Assembly (NCBI GenBank): GCA_030698405.1
Contig: JAUYMU010000036.1
Location: 1-36,701, forward strand
Length of the DNA stretch: 36,701 bases
Reading direction: 5' to 3'
From: Bacteroidota bacterium
GTDB taxonomy: Bacteria; Bacteroidota; Bacteroidia; Bacteroidales; Prolixibacteraceae
Position numbers and translations under genes: made by a program. Under the pieces are notes generated by a model. The model had not been told where the DNA came from and did no database searches. It saw only the letters and a list, made by a program, of their open reading frames with translations. This document shows positions 16,257 to 24,536 of the stretch, piece after piece; position 1 is the stretch's first letter; each line of letters starts with the position of its first letter.

Positions 16257-16667
16257 ATGATTGATGTTTGCTGTGCATTTATTCTGAAAGAGTCAAAAAT
16301 ACTGGCAGTTCAGCGGGGCCCTCAAAGTAGTCATCCCTGGAAGTGGGAATTTCCCGGCGGAAAAATAAATGCCGGCGAAACTGCTGAGGAATCTATTATT
16401 CGCGAGATCGAGGAGGAACTAACTGTCAGGATTGAAGTTTTGCAACCGCTTGTTCCTGTTGAATTTGATTACGGATCGAAGCAAATACGCCTGATTCCTT
16501 TTGTCTGCAAAATTACTTCCGGAGATATTAAACTTACAGAACATATTGCCAAAAGTTGGCTTTACTTCTATGAATTGGATTCGATTGACTGGTCGGGCGC
16601 CGACCGTGAATTGATTCTGAGAAATCAGGAAAGTTTGAAATTATTGTTTCCGGAAAAAAACCTGTAA
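16257..16667 (+). CDS. Nudix (MutT-like) nucleoside triphosphate pyrophosphohydrolase
   Basis: 136 aa, the normal size for MutT. The Nudix box runs from G35 to V57 (GKINAGETAEESIIREIEEEL). It matches GX5EX7REUXEE with R49-E50 and metal ligands E53-E54; the usual glycine after the box is T56. VQRGPQSSHPWKWEFPGGK before it is typical of MutT/CTP pyrophosphohydrolase enzymes. These clear oxidised or non-canonical (d)NTPs. The gene stands alone, divergent from the helical-repeat gene 46-88 nt away and convergent with the membrane protein gene. Confidence 0.92.
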   Translation: MIDVCCAFILKESKILAVQRGPQSSHPWKWEFPGGKINAGETAEESIIREIEEELTVRIEVLQPLVPVEFDYGSKQIRLIPFVCKITSGDIKLTEHIAKSWLYFYELDSIDWSGADRELILRNQESLKLLFPEKNL

Positions 16668-16710
16668 CTTAACTTGAAACGTTTTTCTTTGTCAGCACTG
16701 CTCTCGCGTT

Positions 16711-17220
16711 CTATTTCACCAGATTAGGAAATATGAGCACAACTGCAACAAATACAGCTGTCCAACTCAGAATTGACAGTACCATGTATGACAACGCGTA
16801 TTTATGTTTCGGGTAATATTTGTTGAGGAGAAAAGCTCCTAAAGGCAACGTTAATATTACGGGAGATAAAATAATGATACCGGACAAACCATATTTTGAC
16901 CTGAATCTGACCATAAACCTGTTCCTTTTTGTGAAGACTCTTTCACCTGTTATTTTCATTCGCCACAAAAGAAGTTGCCGGTATTTCAGACGAAAGGAAA
17001 GAGGAGTATGCTTCCAAAAGAAAGTTTTCAGGTGGTGAAACCGGTTAATGGCAAAACCGCTGAAACGATAAAAGAAATAAAAGCCTGCAATTCCTCCCAA
17101 CGTAACGGCAATCAAGGTTTGCCCGAAGTTTAACCCAATCATTAATGCAAAAGGGAAAGTGAAGGCATATTTTACAGATGCCAACAAAAACACCTCAATC
17201 ATTTTTAACACCTCGATCAT
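16711..17220 (-). CDS. Conserved integral membrane protein, unknown function
   Basis: 169 aa with four hydrophobic stretches: about 8-28, 32-55 (LIAVTLGGIAGFYFFYRFS), 110-131 (GLSGIIILSPVILTLPLGAFLL) and 140-165. A basic cytoplasmic loop (R/K-rich, about 60-105) separates the two halves. The proline-containing SPVILTLPLGAFL segment recalls small-multidrug-export/DedA-like membrane folds, but this is only a resemblance. It starts with MIEVLKMIEV; either Met could be used. Confidence 0.65.
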   Translation of the reverse strand: MIEVLKMIEVFLLASVKYAFTFPFALMIGLNFGQTLIAVTLGGIAGFYFFYRFSGFAINRFHHLKTFFWKHTPLSFRLKYRQLLLWRMKITGERVFTKRNRFMVRFRSKYGLSGIIILSPVILTLPLGAFLLNKYYPKHKYALSYMVLSILSWTAVFVAVVLIFPNLVK

Positions 17221-17303
17221 AATCTACTCAGATTTTAAACTCTAAAATGTAACGCCAAAGGTCGGTAAAATGTTGTAGCGAAAATTTTATATGTACCTGA
17301 TGT

Positions 17304-18470
17304 TTATTTTGATGGAACTATAAAATTTTGCCAGAAAGTCTCATTCTGTTTGGCATTAGCAAAATAATTACGACCGCTAATCGGCCTTGTGAGTTTGGTT
17401 TCCACCTCCAGAACAATTAGTTTCCCCGATTCGAAAACCGACTGATTGTCACCAGAAGTGTATTGTTTCTCTGAATCGATAAAAGAAAGTACATATTTTC
17501 CCTGAACTTTTTTATATCCGGTGGTAATGTTCATCTGTATTTTAGTGACAGGGTTGGTTTTCACTGCCAGCGACCGCCCTTGCTGGTTTGCTTTTGCATC
17601 GGTGAGGTGAATTTCGCTTCGCAAAACAGCATAACTGTATTGCGAGATGTAAATTTTCCCATTGAAGCTTGTTGGATAAAATGATCCGGTATGGGCTAAA
17701 TCCAGCTTTTTCGCCACGTATGAAATGATCCATACTGAATCGCCTTCGAATTTGGTTTTCGATTCCATTCTCAGATCGAAACCGCTGAATAGATTGGGAT
17801 TCAAGATGGTATTCGAAAGCCGGACAAGATCCAATTCAAGAAGTTCGTCGATATCGTTGCTTGCCTCCCGGAATGAATTGGGCGAAACAGAGGTTTGTGA
17901 TTCAATAATCTGATACGAACGATTTTTGAAGGCATCAGCCCAGGAAGGTTGGTTATATCCATTTTTGTCATAAAGATCGACAATGCTTTTTTTAGTAAAT
18001 CGTAATTCATTGACTGATTTCTTTCTATCGTAAAATAGTTTCAGATTTACCGGGCCTGAAACGTAATTTTGCGGAATTCGTTCGAAAGCCGTACGTAAAA
18101 TGCGTTGCAATACTTTTGATTCTGCAGCAACGTCAACCGTCTCAATGTCATACGATTGAGGAACAAGCGCAATCGAAATGTTTTGATTCTGAAGCAAATC
18201 AGGAATGGCAAAACTGTTATTTTTATAACCAATGGCCGAAAAAAACAACGATTTAGTTTTGTGTTCCTCCGGAATTTGCAACTCAAAATAACCTTCTGGA
18301 TTACTGGCTGCACCTGTGGAAGTTCCTTCAATTCCAATACTTACAAATGCAATTCCTTCGTTTTTTTCCTGATCAATAACCCGCCCTTTCAGGATCGTTT
18401 TTGCCGGTTGGGAAAACACTAGTGAATTGAAAAAAAGTAAAATGAAAATACTCGAAAGCAGTTGCTTCAT
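17304..18470 (-). CDS. CarboxypepD_reg-like domain protein, exported
   Basis: 388 aa with a signal peptide (MKQLLSSIFILLFFNSLVFSQ). A CarboxypepD_reg-like domain follows at about 27-110 (TILKGRVIDQEKNEGIAFVSIGIEGTSTGAASNPEGYFEL). A long C-terminal part of about 270 residues contains alternating beta-strand-like stretches (KTKFEGDSVWIISYVAKKL, FNGKIYISQYSYAVLRSEI). This layout is common for Bacteroidota envelope proteins whose function is unknown. It is divergent from the coiled-coil lipoprotein gene across 98 nt. Confidence 0.82.
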   Translation of the reverse strand: MKQLLSSIFILLFFNSLVFSQPAKTILKGRVIDQEKNEGIAFVSIGIEGTSTGAASNPEGYFELQIPEEHKTKSLFFSAIGYKNNSFAIPDLLQNQNISIALVPQSYDIETVDVAAESKVLQRILRTAFERIPQNYVSGPVNLKLFYDRKKSVNELRFTKKSIVDLYDKNGYNQPSWADAFKNRSYQIIESQTSVSPNSFREASNDIDELLELDLVRLSNTILNPNLFSGFDLRMESKTKFEGDSVWIISYVAKKLDLAHTGSFYPTSFNGKIYISQYSYAVLRSEIHLTDAKANQQGRSLAVKTNPVTKIQMNITTGYKKVQGKYVLSFIDSEKQYTSGDNQSVFESGKLIVLEVETKLTRPISGRNYFANAKQNETFWQNFIVPSK

Positions 18471-18568
18471 GGTGGTCTTTATTTTAAAAGTAGTTGGAAA
18501 TATACAAAATTATAAAGGGATAACGTTATTTAGGGGCGTATTCATATTATCTTTATAAAAAAAATGTC

Positions 18569-19225
18569 ATGACCAGAAAAAAAATCCTTTTGTTTGCAGT
18601 TTCAGCATTGATTCTTTTAGCTCCTTCCTGCGTGTCGAAAAAGAAATATTTGGCTTTGGATTCAGCCAAACAAATTTCCGACTCAAAAATATTGGAATTG
18701 AACACTTTGGTTGATGGGAAAAATCAACGCATCGAAAAAATGATTGCTGATTTTGAGCAAATGAAAAATGAATTGATGGAAAGCAATGCCATAAAGAACC
18801 AAACCATTGATTTGCTTTCAGGAGAAGTGAACAAGCTGACCAAAGATGTGAATGTAAAGGAATCGGCAATTGGTCAGAAAGAAAATTCGTTTGAATTTGA
18901 ACGGCGGAAATTAACGGAAGATTTGGCCGGACAAAAGCAATTGCTGGCTAGAAAACAATCGGAACTGAACCAGCTTTCAGACGACTTCCGGAAACTGAAA
19001 GAGGAACTTTCTCAGTTGACTTTTGATTTGAACCGTGAAAAGGATGAAAAGAAAAACCTTCAGGGAAATTTATCGGTTCGCGATACCAAAATAACAGAAA
19101 TGAATGTAGCCACGGACAAGTTGAAAAGTGAAATCCAAAGTCTGAAAAAGGAATTGACAAGCAAAAATGAGACGATTACCCGGCTCGAAAACAATGTGAA
19201 ACTTCTTAAAAAAGAAATAAAATGA
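18569..19225 (+). CDS. Coiled-coil lipoprotein
   Basis: 218 aa. The signal peptide ends in a lipobox with a candidate lipidated cysteine at 21 (LILLAPSC), followed by VSKKKY, so it is predicted to sit in the outer or inner membrane facing the periplasm. From about residue 40 to the end the sequence is heptad-like and very rich in K, E, L, N and Q, predicting one long coiled coil. No enzymatic domain is present; a structural or tethering role is inferred. Its stop overlaps the start of the DUF1080 gene by 4 nt (ATGA), so the two are translationally coupled. Confidence 0.82.
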   Translation: MTRKKILLFAVSALILLAPSCVSKKKYLALDSAKQISDSKILELNTLVDGKNQRIEKMIADFEQMKNELMESNAIKNQTIDLLSGEVNKLTKDVNVKESAIGQKENSFEFERRKLTEDLAGQKQLLARKQSELNQLSDDFRKLKEELSQLTFDLNREKDEKKNLQGNLSVRDTKITEMNVATDKLKSEIQSLKKELTSKNETITRLENNVKLLKKEIK

Positions 19226-19821
19226 GAACATTTTTCCTGATTGCTTTAATTTTTGCAAGCAGTGTGTTTGCAAACGGTCAAAATGCTGCTGATGTGTTAT
19301 TTAATGGTAAAAATCTGGACGGCTGGAAAATTTACGGCACCGAAAAATGGTTCGTCGAAGACGGATTGCTGGTTTGTGAAAGTGGTCCGGACAAACAATA
19401 CGGCTATCTCGCCACAGAGAATTGGTACGGTGATTTTGTGTTGGCGCTCGAATTCAAACAGGAAGCCAATGGCAACAGTGGTGTGTTTTTCAGGTCAACA
19501 ATTGATGGCACAAAAATCAAAGGTTGGCAGGTTGAAGTTGCTCCGCCAAACCACGATACCGGAGGCATTTACGAATCATACGGACGAGGTTGGCTGCACC
19601 AGATTCCTGATGATCAGGAAGGATTCCTGAAAATGGGCGAATGGAACAAAATGAAAATTCAGGTTGTTGGCAATCATGTTACTACCTGGTTGAATGGCCA
19701 TAAAATGACCGACCTGAAAGATGATAAAATTGGTGAAGGCAAAGGATCAATTGCACTTCAGATTCACGATGGCGGCGGAATTAAAGTAAGATGGCGGAAT
19801 ATTCAGATCCAGAAATTGTAG
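19222..19821 (+). CDS. DUF1080 (3-keto-disaccharide hydrolase) family secreted protein
   Basis: 199 aa with a signal peptide (MRTFFLIALIFASSVFANGQ). The rest is one DUF1080 jelly-roll: DVLFNGKNLDGWKIYGTEKWFVEDGLLV, GDFVLALEFKQEANGNSGVFFRS, WQVEVAPPNH, then the closing GSIALQIHDGGGIKVRWRNIQIQ, which is the family hallmark. Some members hydrolyse 3-keto-glycosides; the sequence does not tell whether this one does. It overlaps the lipoprotein gene by 4 nt, and paired hairpins follow. Confidence 0.92.
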   Translation: MRTFFLIALIFASSVFANGQNAADVLFNGKNLDGWKIYGTEKWFVEDGLLVCESGPDKQYGYLATENWYGDFVLALEFKQEANGNSGVFFRSTIDGTKIKGWQVEVAPPNHDTGGIYESYGRGWLHQIPDDQEGFLKMGEWNKMKIQVVGNHVTTWLNGHKMTDLKDDKIGEGKGSIALQIHDGGGIKVRWRNIQIQKL

Positions 19822-19828
19822 TCGGGTG

Positions 19829-19881
19829 ATGCGATTTTTAATCGCATTTTTAAACATAAAGTCAGCGGTTAAAAACCGCTG
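19829..19881 (+). terminator. Tandem hairpins after the DUF1080 gene (likely terminator)
   Basis: The first stem pairs 19829-19835 with 19841-19847 (ATGCGAT/ATCGCAT, loop TTTTA) and is followed by a T-rich run. The second pairs 19863-19870 with 19874-19881 (CAGCGGTT/AACCGCTG, loop AAA). They lie between the convergent DUF1080 and dgt genes. The first is a reasonable terminator for the plus-strand gene; the second resembles a dispersed small palindrome. Confidence 0.6.
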
Positions 19882-19896
19882 CACCCTTATGTCTCG

Positions 19897-21243
19897 CTAA
19901 ACTCCAGGAATATTGATCCCTTTTATCTTTCGGTATAAATCCAAGGCATACAGGTCGGTCATTCCTGAAACAAAATCAACAACCGACTGCACCTTTTCGT
20001 AGGTTGACTCATGATTTCCACCATACTGGTCAGGCATTAGCTGAATTATTTTTCTTGAAAATCCTTCCTTTGGATTCAGGATGGCTTCTACAAATACTTC
20101 GAGCAGTGTGCCAATAATCTGGTAACCCGAAATCTCTATTTCAACCACCGACCGGTCGTTGTAAATGTCTCTGATACTTACCTTTTTAATTTCTTTCATT
20201 GCTGCCAGCGAAGTTGAATGAACCTGGTCAATCAATGGTTTTTGACTACTACCGGATAAAATTTCTTCCTGCTTTTCCCAGAAAACATCGACACATTGTT
20301 TTACCAGTTTCCCGATCACACTTGCACGCAAGTAGGCAATTTGCTCGTTTGGGTCCGACACTAAACCGAGTGTCTCGTTCATTCTGACGATTTGTTTTTG
20401 CTCGGTCTGAGGATCAAAAAATTTCATCAGCAGCGAGCGGGTTTGGTCAAAAGAGTGAATCTTTAATTTATGTGCATCTTCCAGATCCATGAGCTGATAG
20501 CAAATATCATCGGCAGCTTCAACCAGAAATACCAGCGGATGCCTTGTGTATTTTGAAGGATTTTCAGACAATTGCAACAATCCCAGTTCGTTGGCAATAC
20601 GTTCGTAAATTACTTTTTCTGACTGGAAAAAACCAAACTTAGGCTTTTCTGTCAGCATCGATTCGAAGGGATATTTTACTATGGAAGCCAAGGTGGTGTA
20701 AGTTAGGGCAAAACCACCTTCGCGGCGACCGTTAAACTGATGGCTCAGCAAACGGAAAGCGTTGGCATTTCCATCGAATTGGGTGAAATCCCGCCATTCT
20801 GCTTCCGAAAGTTCAGCACGAAGTCGCGGTTCGTTGCTCTTTTTAAAGAATTGCGCAATGGCATCTTCGCCCGAATGTCCGAAAGGTGGATTGCCCATGT
20901 CGTGCGCCAGGCAGGCCGCAGAAACTACCGAGCCGATTTCCTGAAACAAAGGATTTTCGGGAAGTTGATTTTCGCGTTCAGCTTGCTCAACGAACATTGT
21001 GCCAAGTGAGCGGCCAACGCTGGCAACCTCCAGACTGTGGGTGAGCCGGTTGTGCACAAAAACACTTCCGGGAAGCGGAAAAACCTGCGTTTTATTTTGC
21101 ATCCTGCGAAAAGGCGATGAAAATATTATCCGGTCGTAATCGCGCTGAAACTGTGTGCGGCTATGTTTATTGTCGTTTGTTACAAGTTCTTCCTGCCCAA
21201 GTCGGGTGGTCGATATAATTTGATTCCAATTCATTTGGAGCAT
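19897..21243 (-). CDS. dgt: Deoxyguanosinetriphosphate triphosphohydrolase (dGTPase)
   Basis: HD-domain enzyme that cleaves dGTP to deoxyguanosine and triphosphate and so tunes the dNTP pool. 448 aa. RTQFQRDYDRIIFSSPFRRMQNKTQVFP marks the family N-terminus. Metal ligands are H69 (RLTHS), H114-D115 (LAHDMGNPPFGH) and a downstream aspartate in the FLVEAADDICYQLMDLED segment. The start is ATG at 21243, or three codons later at MNWNQII. The YgjP-like metallopeptidase gene ends 2 nt upstream, so the two form an operon. Confidence 0.93.
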   Translation of the reverse strand: MLQMNWNQIISTTRLGQEELVTNDNKHSRTQFQRDYDRIIFSSPFRRMQNKTQVFPLPGSVFVHNRLTHSLEVASVGRSLGTMFVEQAERENQLPENPLFQEIGSVVSAACLAHDMGNPPFGHSGEDAIAQFFKKSNEPRLRAELSEAEWRDFTQFDGNANAFRLLSHQFNGRREGGFALTYTTLASIVKYPFESMLTEKPKFGFFQSEKVIYERIANELGLLQLSENPSKYTRHPLVFLVEAADDICYQLMDLEDAHKLKIHSFDQTRSLLMKFFDPQTEQKQIVRMNETLGLVSDPNEQIAYLRASVIGKLVKQCVDVFWEKQEEILSGSSQKPLIDQVHSTSLAAMKEIKKVSIRDIYNDRSVVEIEISGYQIIGTLLEVFVEAILNPKEGFSRKIIQLMPDQYGGNHESTYEKVQSVVDFVSGMTDLYALDLYRKIKGINIPGV

Positions 21244-21245
21244 AT

Positions 21246-21956
21246 TTAAAAAGTTTGTGTCCTGAAATTATTCATTTCCTTGTCGGCTTTGCGGGCATTC
21301 GGATAATTTTTTTCCAGCAACGACCAGAATTTCGCGCCGTGATTTTTCTCAACAGTATGAGTCAGTTCGTGCAAAAGTACATAATCGATCAGATGTTCGG
21401 GTACACGCATCAAATGTAAGTTTAGGTTGATGTTGTTGGTAAATGAACAGCTTCCCCAGCGTGTTTTTGTATTTTTTATACTCACATCCTGATATTTAAA
21501 TCCGTGTTTTTCAGCCAGTTCTTTCAATCGCTTCGGAAGATAAATTTTTGCTTCCCAGCGCATTACATCAATCAGTGTTTTTTTTATAAACTCCTGAACC
21601 TTTGGCTGTTCGTGGTTTACTTTTTCAGGAATAAAAATCTGAATTACTCCGTTGCCTACCCGGTTATAAACCCGGTCGGTATTTCCTTTTGTAATGGTCA
21701 GTTGGTGAAACCTGGTTTTGAAACAGCTTTCAGGAGCAAACAAAGTTAAACCAGCTTGTATTTTGGTTTGTTGTTTAATGAGCCATTCCGTTTTTGATTC
21801 AACGAAGCGGATGGCATCCCGGTACAGCGCAGTTGGAGGCATTGAAACGACAATTTCACCATCAGATTTTACGCTCAGGCGGATTCTTCGGGAACGTTCA
21901 TTAATTGTGAACGAAACTGAACCAACTTGTTCAATATTTATGTATTTTGTAGTCAT
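21246..21956 (-). CDS. YgjP-like M48/SprT-type zinc metallopeptidase
   Basis: 236 aa. The C-terminal half carries the zinc site HELTH (196-200) with a third ligand in NHGAKFW (H206). It is preceded by the family signature KNTKTRWGSCSFTNNINLNLHLMRVP (about 161-186). The N-terminal half is the DUF45-type beta-rich region (INERSRRIRLSVKSDGEIVVSMP). Cytoplasmic, with no signal peptide. The physiological substrate is unknown. It ends 2 nt before dgt and is divergent from the following unknown gene. Confidence 0.9.
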   Translation of the reverse strand: MTTKYINIEQVGSVSFTINERSRRIRLSVKSDGEIVVSMPPTALYRDAIRFVESKTEWLIKQQTKIQAGLTLFAPESCFKTRFHQLTITKGNTDRVYNRVGNGVIQIFIPEKVNHEQPKVQEFIKKTLIDVMRWEAKIYLPKRLKELAEKHGFKYQDVSIKNTKTRWGSCSFTNNINLNLHLMRVPEHLIDYVLLHELTHTVEKNHGAKFWSLLEKNYPNARKADKEMNNFRTQTF

Positions 21957-22008
21957 TCAATCAAAGGGAATATTTTGCTAAAGTAATCAAACAAAAAAAA
22001 CTAACTAT

Positions 22009-22716
22009 ATGGAACAGAACAAACGATTTGAAGTTTTCGGAACCTTAACAAAAACTGAAACGGTTTTTACAGTCGATCAAAAAATTATCCCCGGCACTTT
22101 GGTTTTTGAAGCGCTGAAACCTTTCCCAGGTTACTATTCTGATTCTCCAACAGGAGGAGCGATTCCGGTTTATATGTATCTGGCGCTGGAAGAGCAATAT
22201 GAACTGGAAGATATCTTGCGGGCATCGCAAAAGGTTCAACTTGAGTTTGATGTTCGTTTCGATGCAGGGAAAGGATTCCTTCAGGTTTATGATACAAAGT
22301 ACAACGTTTTGCGGGTCAGACATTTAAAGGATTATAATTTGCTTGAAAAACTCCAGCGCTCCTTCACTGAAAATGGTATCCGTTTTTTGATGAAGTCGAA
22401 AAAATACAAAGACGAATTGGTGAGAATAAGTATCATCAAATTTTTCTCACTCGAAGAAATTGGTGAAAAGATATACCTCGATAAGCGGGAAAAAAAACAT
22501 GCCTATATTGAAATTCCGAGATATTTGAAATGGGAAGAATTTGAGGCCATCAACAATAAAGTGAAATACAATTGGGTGGAAAGTAAATTTGACGCTGCAA
22601 AGGCTTCGTTTTATTATGAGGGAGAATTGCACGAGGTCGTCCGCATTTATTCCGACAAAATCGGACCTGAATACCTTCAGGAATTGAGAAAGCTATATCT
22701 GGAGAAAATGAAATAG
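22009..22716 (+). CDS. Conserved hypothetical protein
   Basis: 235 aa, hydrophilic, with no signal peptide or membrane segment. The N-terminus looks beta-rich (KRFEVFGTLTKTETVFTVDQKIIPGTLVFEALKPFPGYYSD). The C-terminal half is mixed alpha/beta with aromatic and lysine-rich stretches. I recognise no domain. It stands alone, divergent from the YgjP-like gene and closed by a strong terminator, which supports it being a real monocistronic gene. Confidence 0.75.
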   Translation: MEQNKRFEVFGTLTKTETVFTVDQKIIPGTLVFEALKPFPGYYSDSPTGGAIPVYMYLALEEQYELEDILRASQKVQLEFDVRFDAGKGFLQVYDTKYNVLRVRHLKDYNLLEKLQRSFTENGIRFLMKSKKYKDELVRISIIKFFSLEEIGEKIYLDKREKKHAYIEIPRYLKWEEFEAINNKVKYNWVESKFDAAKASFYYEGELHEVVRIYSDKIGPEYLQELRKLYLEKMK

Positions 22717-22753
22717 TAAAGCAATTCAGGCAAAGGCTCAGGCCTAGAAAAAT

Positions 22754-22792
22754 AGGCGGCTTATTTCAATTTGGAAATGAGCCGCCTTTTTT
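22754..22792 (+). terminator. Intrinsic terminator after the hypothetical gene
   Basis: A 14-bp stem with a single G-U type mismatch pairs 22754-22767 with 22774-22787 (AGGCGGCTTATTTC with GAAATGAGCCGCCT, loop AATTTG). It is followed by a run of six T. Confidence 0.88.
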
Positions 22793-22841
22793 GATGTTCA
22801 GAAACACAAAAAAGCAGCACAGTACAGGATTGCGAATTCAA

Positions 22842-22874
22842 TTGTTATCGTATTTTTATTCAATCTTAGATTTG
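22842..22874 (+). promoter_or_regulatory. Candidate Bacteroidota promoter for the GH29 gene
   Basis: The -7 element TAGATTTG at 22867-22874 matches TAnnTTTG exactly. An upstream TTG at 22842-22844 lies 22 nt before it, slightly more than usual. The start codon is 39 nt downstream of the -7 element. Confidence 0.45.
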
Positions 22875-22913
22875 AAAAATTTAACTCAAACTAAATAATC
22901 TAAAACGCTTACA

Positions 22914-24281
22914 ATGAATAAAATAGTAATGATTGCCTTGTTGCTGGCCCTATTCCTTCAGGAAACAAAAGCGCAGCAAAAACTTTTCGAAGAAACAGAA
23001 GATCAGAAAAAAGAACGGATGGCCTGGTGGACGAACGACCGGTTCGGAATGTTTATTCACTGGGGATTGTATGCCCTCCCTGCCCGGCACGAATGGGTAA
23101 AAAATCAGGAACGCATTACCGACGAAAATTACCAGAAGTACTTCGATAATTTCAATCCTGATTTGTACAACCCACGCGAATGGGCTAAAATGGCCAAAGC
23201 TGCCGGTATGAAATATGCCGTGATTACCACCAAACATCATGAAGGTTTCTGTTTGTTCGATTCGAAATTTACCGATTACAAAGCAACAAAAACTCAGTAT
23301 GGCAAAGATCTCCTGAAAGAATGGGTGGATGCTTTTCGTGCTGAAGGCTTGAAAATCGGTTTTTATTACAGCCTGATCGACTGGCATCATCCTGATTTTA
23401 CGGTTGACCGTGTGCATCCGCAACGAACAGATGATAAAGTCAAATTGGCCGAACTGAACAAAAACCGCGACATGGGCAAATACCGTGAATACCTGCACAA
23501 TCAGGTGCGCGAATTGCTGACCAACTATGGAAAAGTGGACATGCTTTGGCTCGATTATTCGTATCCGGGCGAAAATGGCAAAGACAACAAAGACTGGGAC
23601 TCTGAAAAACTCATCAAAATGGTTCGTCAGTTACAGCCTGCAATTTTGGTGAACGACCGCCTCGACCTGAAAGATTACGAAGATGGCTGGGATTTTACTA
23701 CTCCTGAACAATACAAAGTTGCCAAATGGCCCGAAGTGAACGGCAAAAAAGTGTCCTGGGAAACCTGTCAGACTTTCAGCGGATCGTGGGGTTACTACCG
23801 CGATGAACATACATGGAAAGACACCAAACAATTGCTCGTTTTGTTGATCGAATCGGTCAGCAAAGGCGGTAATTTACTCCTGAATGTTGGCCCAACGGCA
23901 CGCGGAACATTCGACCAACGTGCTGAATCGGCGCTGAACTCAATGGGCGAATGGATGAAATTAAACAACCGGTCGGTTTACGGCTGCACGCAGGCTCCCG
24001 AAGAATTCAAGGCTCCTGAAAACAGTTTGCTCACCTACAATCCAAAAACCAACCGTTTGTATATTCACTTGGTGGATTATCCATTGCAGAATTTTAATTT
24101 GCCTGATTATGCCGGAAAAATCAAATACGCACAATTCCTGCACGATGCTTCCGAAATTAGAATTACAGCCCGTTACGGACATGGAATGAAAGAAGGCGAA
24201 AACCCAACCGATATTAATTTGAGTTTGCCAGTCACCAAACCAAATGTTGAAATTCCGGTGATAGAATTGATTTTGAAGTAG
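22914..24281 (+). CDS. Alpha-L-fucosidase, glycoside hydrolase family 29
   Basis: 455 aa with a signal peptide (MNKIVMIALLLALFLQETKAQ), so it is periplasmic or secreted. The (beta/alpha)8 GH29 fold is shown by WWTNDRFGMFIHWGLYALP (38-56), TTKHHEGFCLFDS (105-117), GFYYSLIDWHH (149-159) and MLWLDYSYPG (210-219), where D214 is the expected nucleophile. SWETCQTFSGSWGY and GGNLLLNVGPTARG are also family blocks. It removes terminal L-fucose from host or algal glycans, possibly other 6-deoxy sugars. The following GH9 gene and GT39-like gene suggest a glycan-related cluster, but no SusC/SusD pair is present here. Confidence 0.95.
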   Translation: MNKIVMIALLLALFLQETKAQQKLFEETEDQKKERMAWWTNDRFGMFIHWGLYALPARHEWVKNQERITDENYQKYFDNFNPDLYNPREWAKMAKAAGMKYAVITTKHHEGFCLFDSKFTDYKATKTQYGKDLLKEWVDAFRAEGLKIGFYYSLIDWHHPDFTVDRVHPQRTDDKVKLAELNKNRDMGKYREYLHNQVRELLTNYGKVDMLWLDYSYPGENGKDNKDWDSEKLIKMVRQLQPAILVNDRLDLKDYEDGWDFTTPEQYKVAKWPEVNGKKVSWETCQTFSGSWGYYRDEHTWKDTKQLLVLLIESVSKGGNLLLNVGPTARGTFDQRAESALNSMGEWMKLNNRSVYGCTQAPEEFKAPENSLLTYNPKTNRLYIHLVDYPLQNFNLPDYAGKIKYAQFLHDASEIRITARYGHGMKEGENPTDINLSLPVTKPNVEIPVIELILK

Positions 24282-24294
24282 ATATGCTGCATGC

Positions 24295-24327
24295 ACTCAG
24301 CAGGTGACTCAAAGTCACCTGCTGAGT
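24295..24327. repeat. Full REP-like palindrome (downstream side of RAYT)
   Basis: Two perfect 15-nt arms (ACTCAGCAGGTGACT and its reverse complement) surround spacer CAA. It starts 14 nt after the GH29 stop codon, so it may also end or stabilise that transcript. It is identical in its arms to the copies at 4022-4054 and 25226-25258. Confidence 0.93.
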
Positions 24328-24511
24328 ATCTGAAAATCATCTGCTTAGAGTGACTCAAAGTCACCTGCTGAGTATCTGAAAATCATCTACTTAGAGTGAC
24401 TCAAAGTCACCTGCTGAGTATCTGAAAATCATCTGCTTAGAGTGACTCAAAGTCACTTGCTGAGTATTTGAAAATCATCTGCTTAGAGTGACTCAAAGTC
24501 ACCTGCTGAGT
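24328..24511. repeat. Tandem array of four 46-bp units carrying half-degenerate REP palindromes
   Basis: Four contiguous 46-bp units start at 24328, 24374, 24420 and 24466 and differ at only a few positions. Each consists of about 21 nt of linker (TCTGAAAATCAT, then CTGCTTAGAG) and the REP core GTGACTCAAAGTCAC with an intact right arm CTGCTGAGT. The left arm ACTCAGCAG has been replaced. The array continues directly from the full palindrome at 24295. Confidence 0.93.
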
Positions 24512-24536
24512 AATCAAAGGCCACCTTCCAGACTTA

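Noticed and set aside
22950-23498. 182-codon minus-strand ORF within the GH29 gene
   Set aside because: Antisense shadow; rich in F/H/V with no domain, while the sense frame encodes a complete fucosidase.
24295-24511. Regular repeats resembling a CRISPR array
   Set aside because: The 46-bp units are contiguous, with no unique spacers. They share the palindrome of the neighbouring RAYT system, and no cas genes are present.
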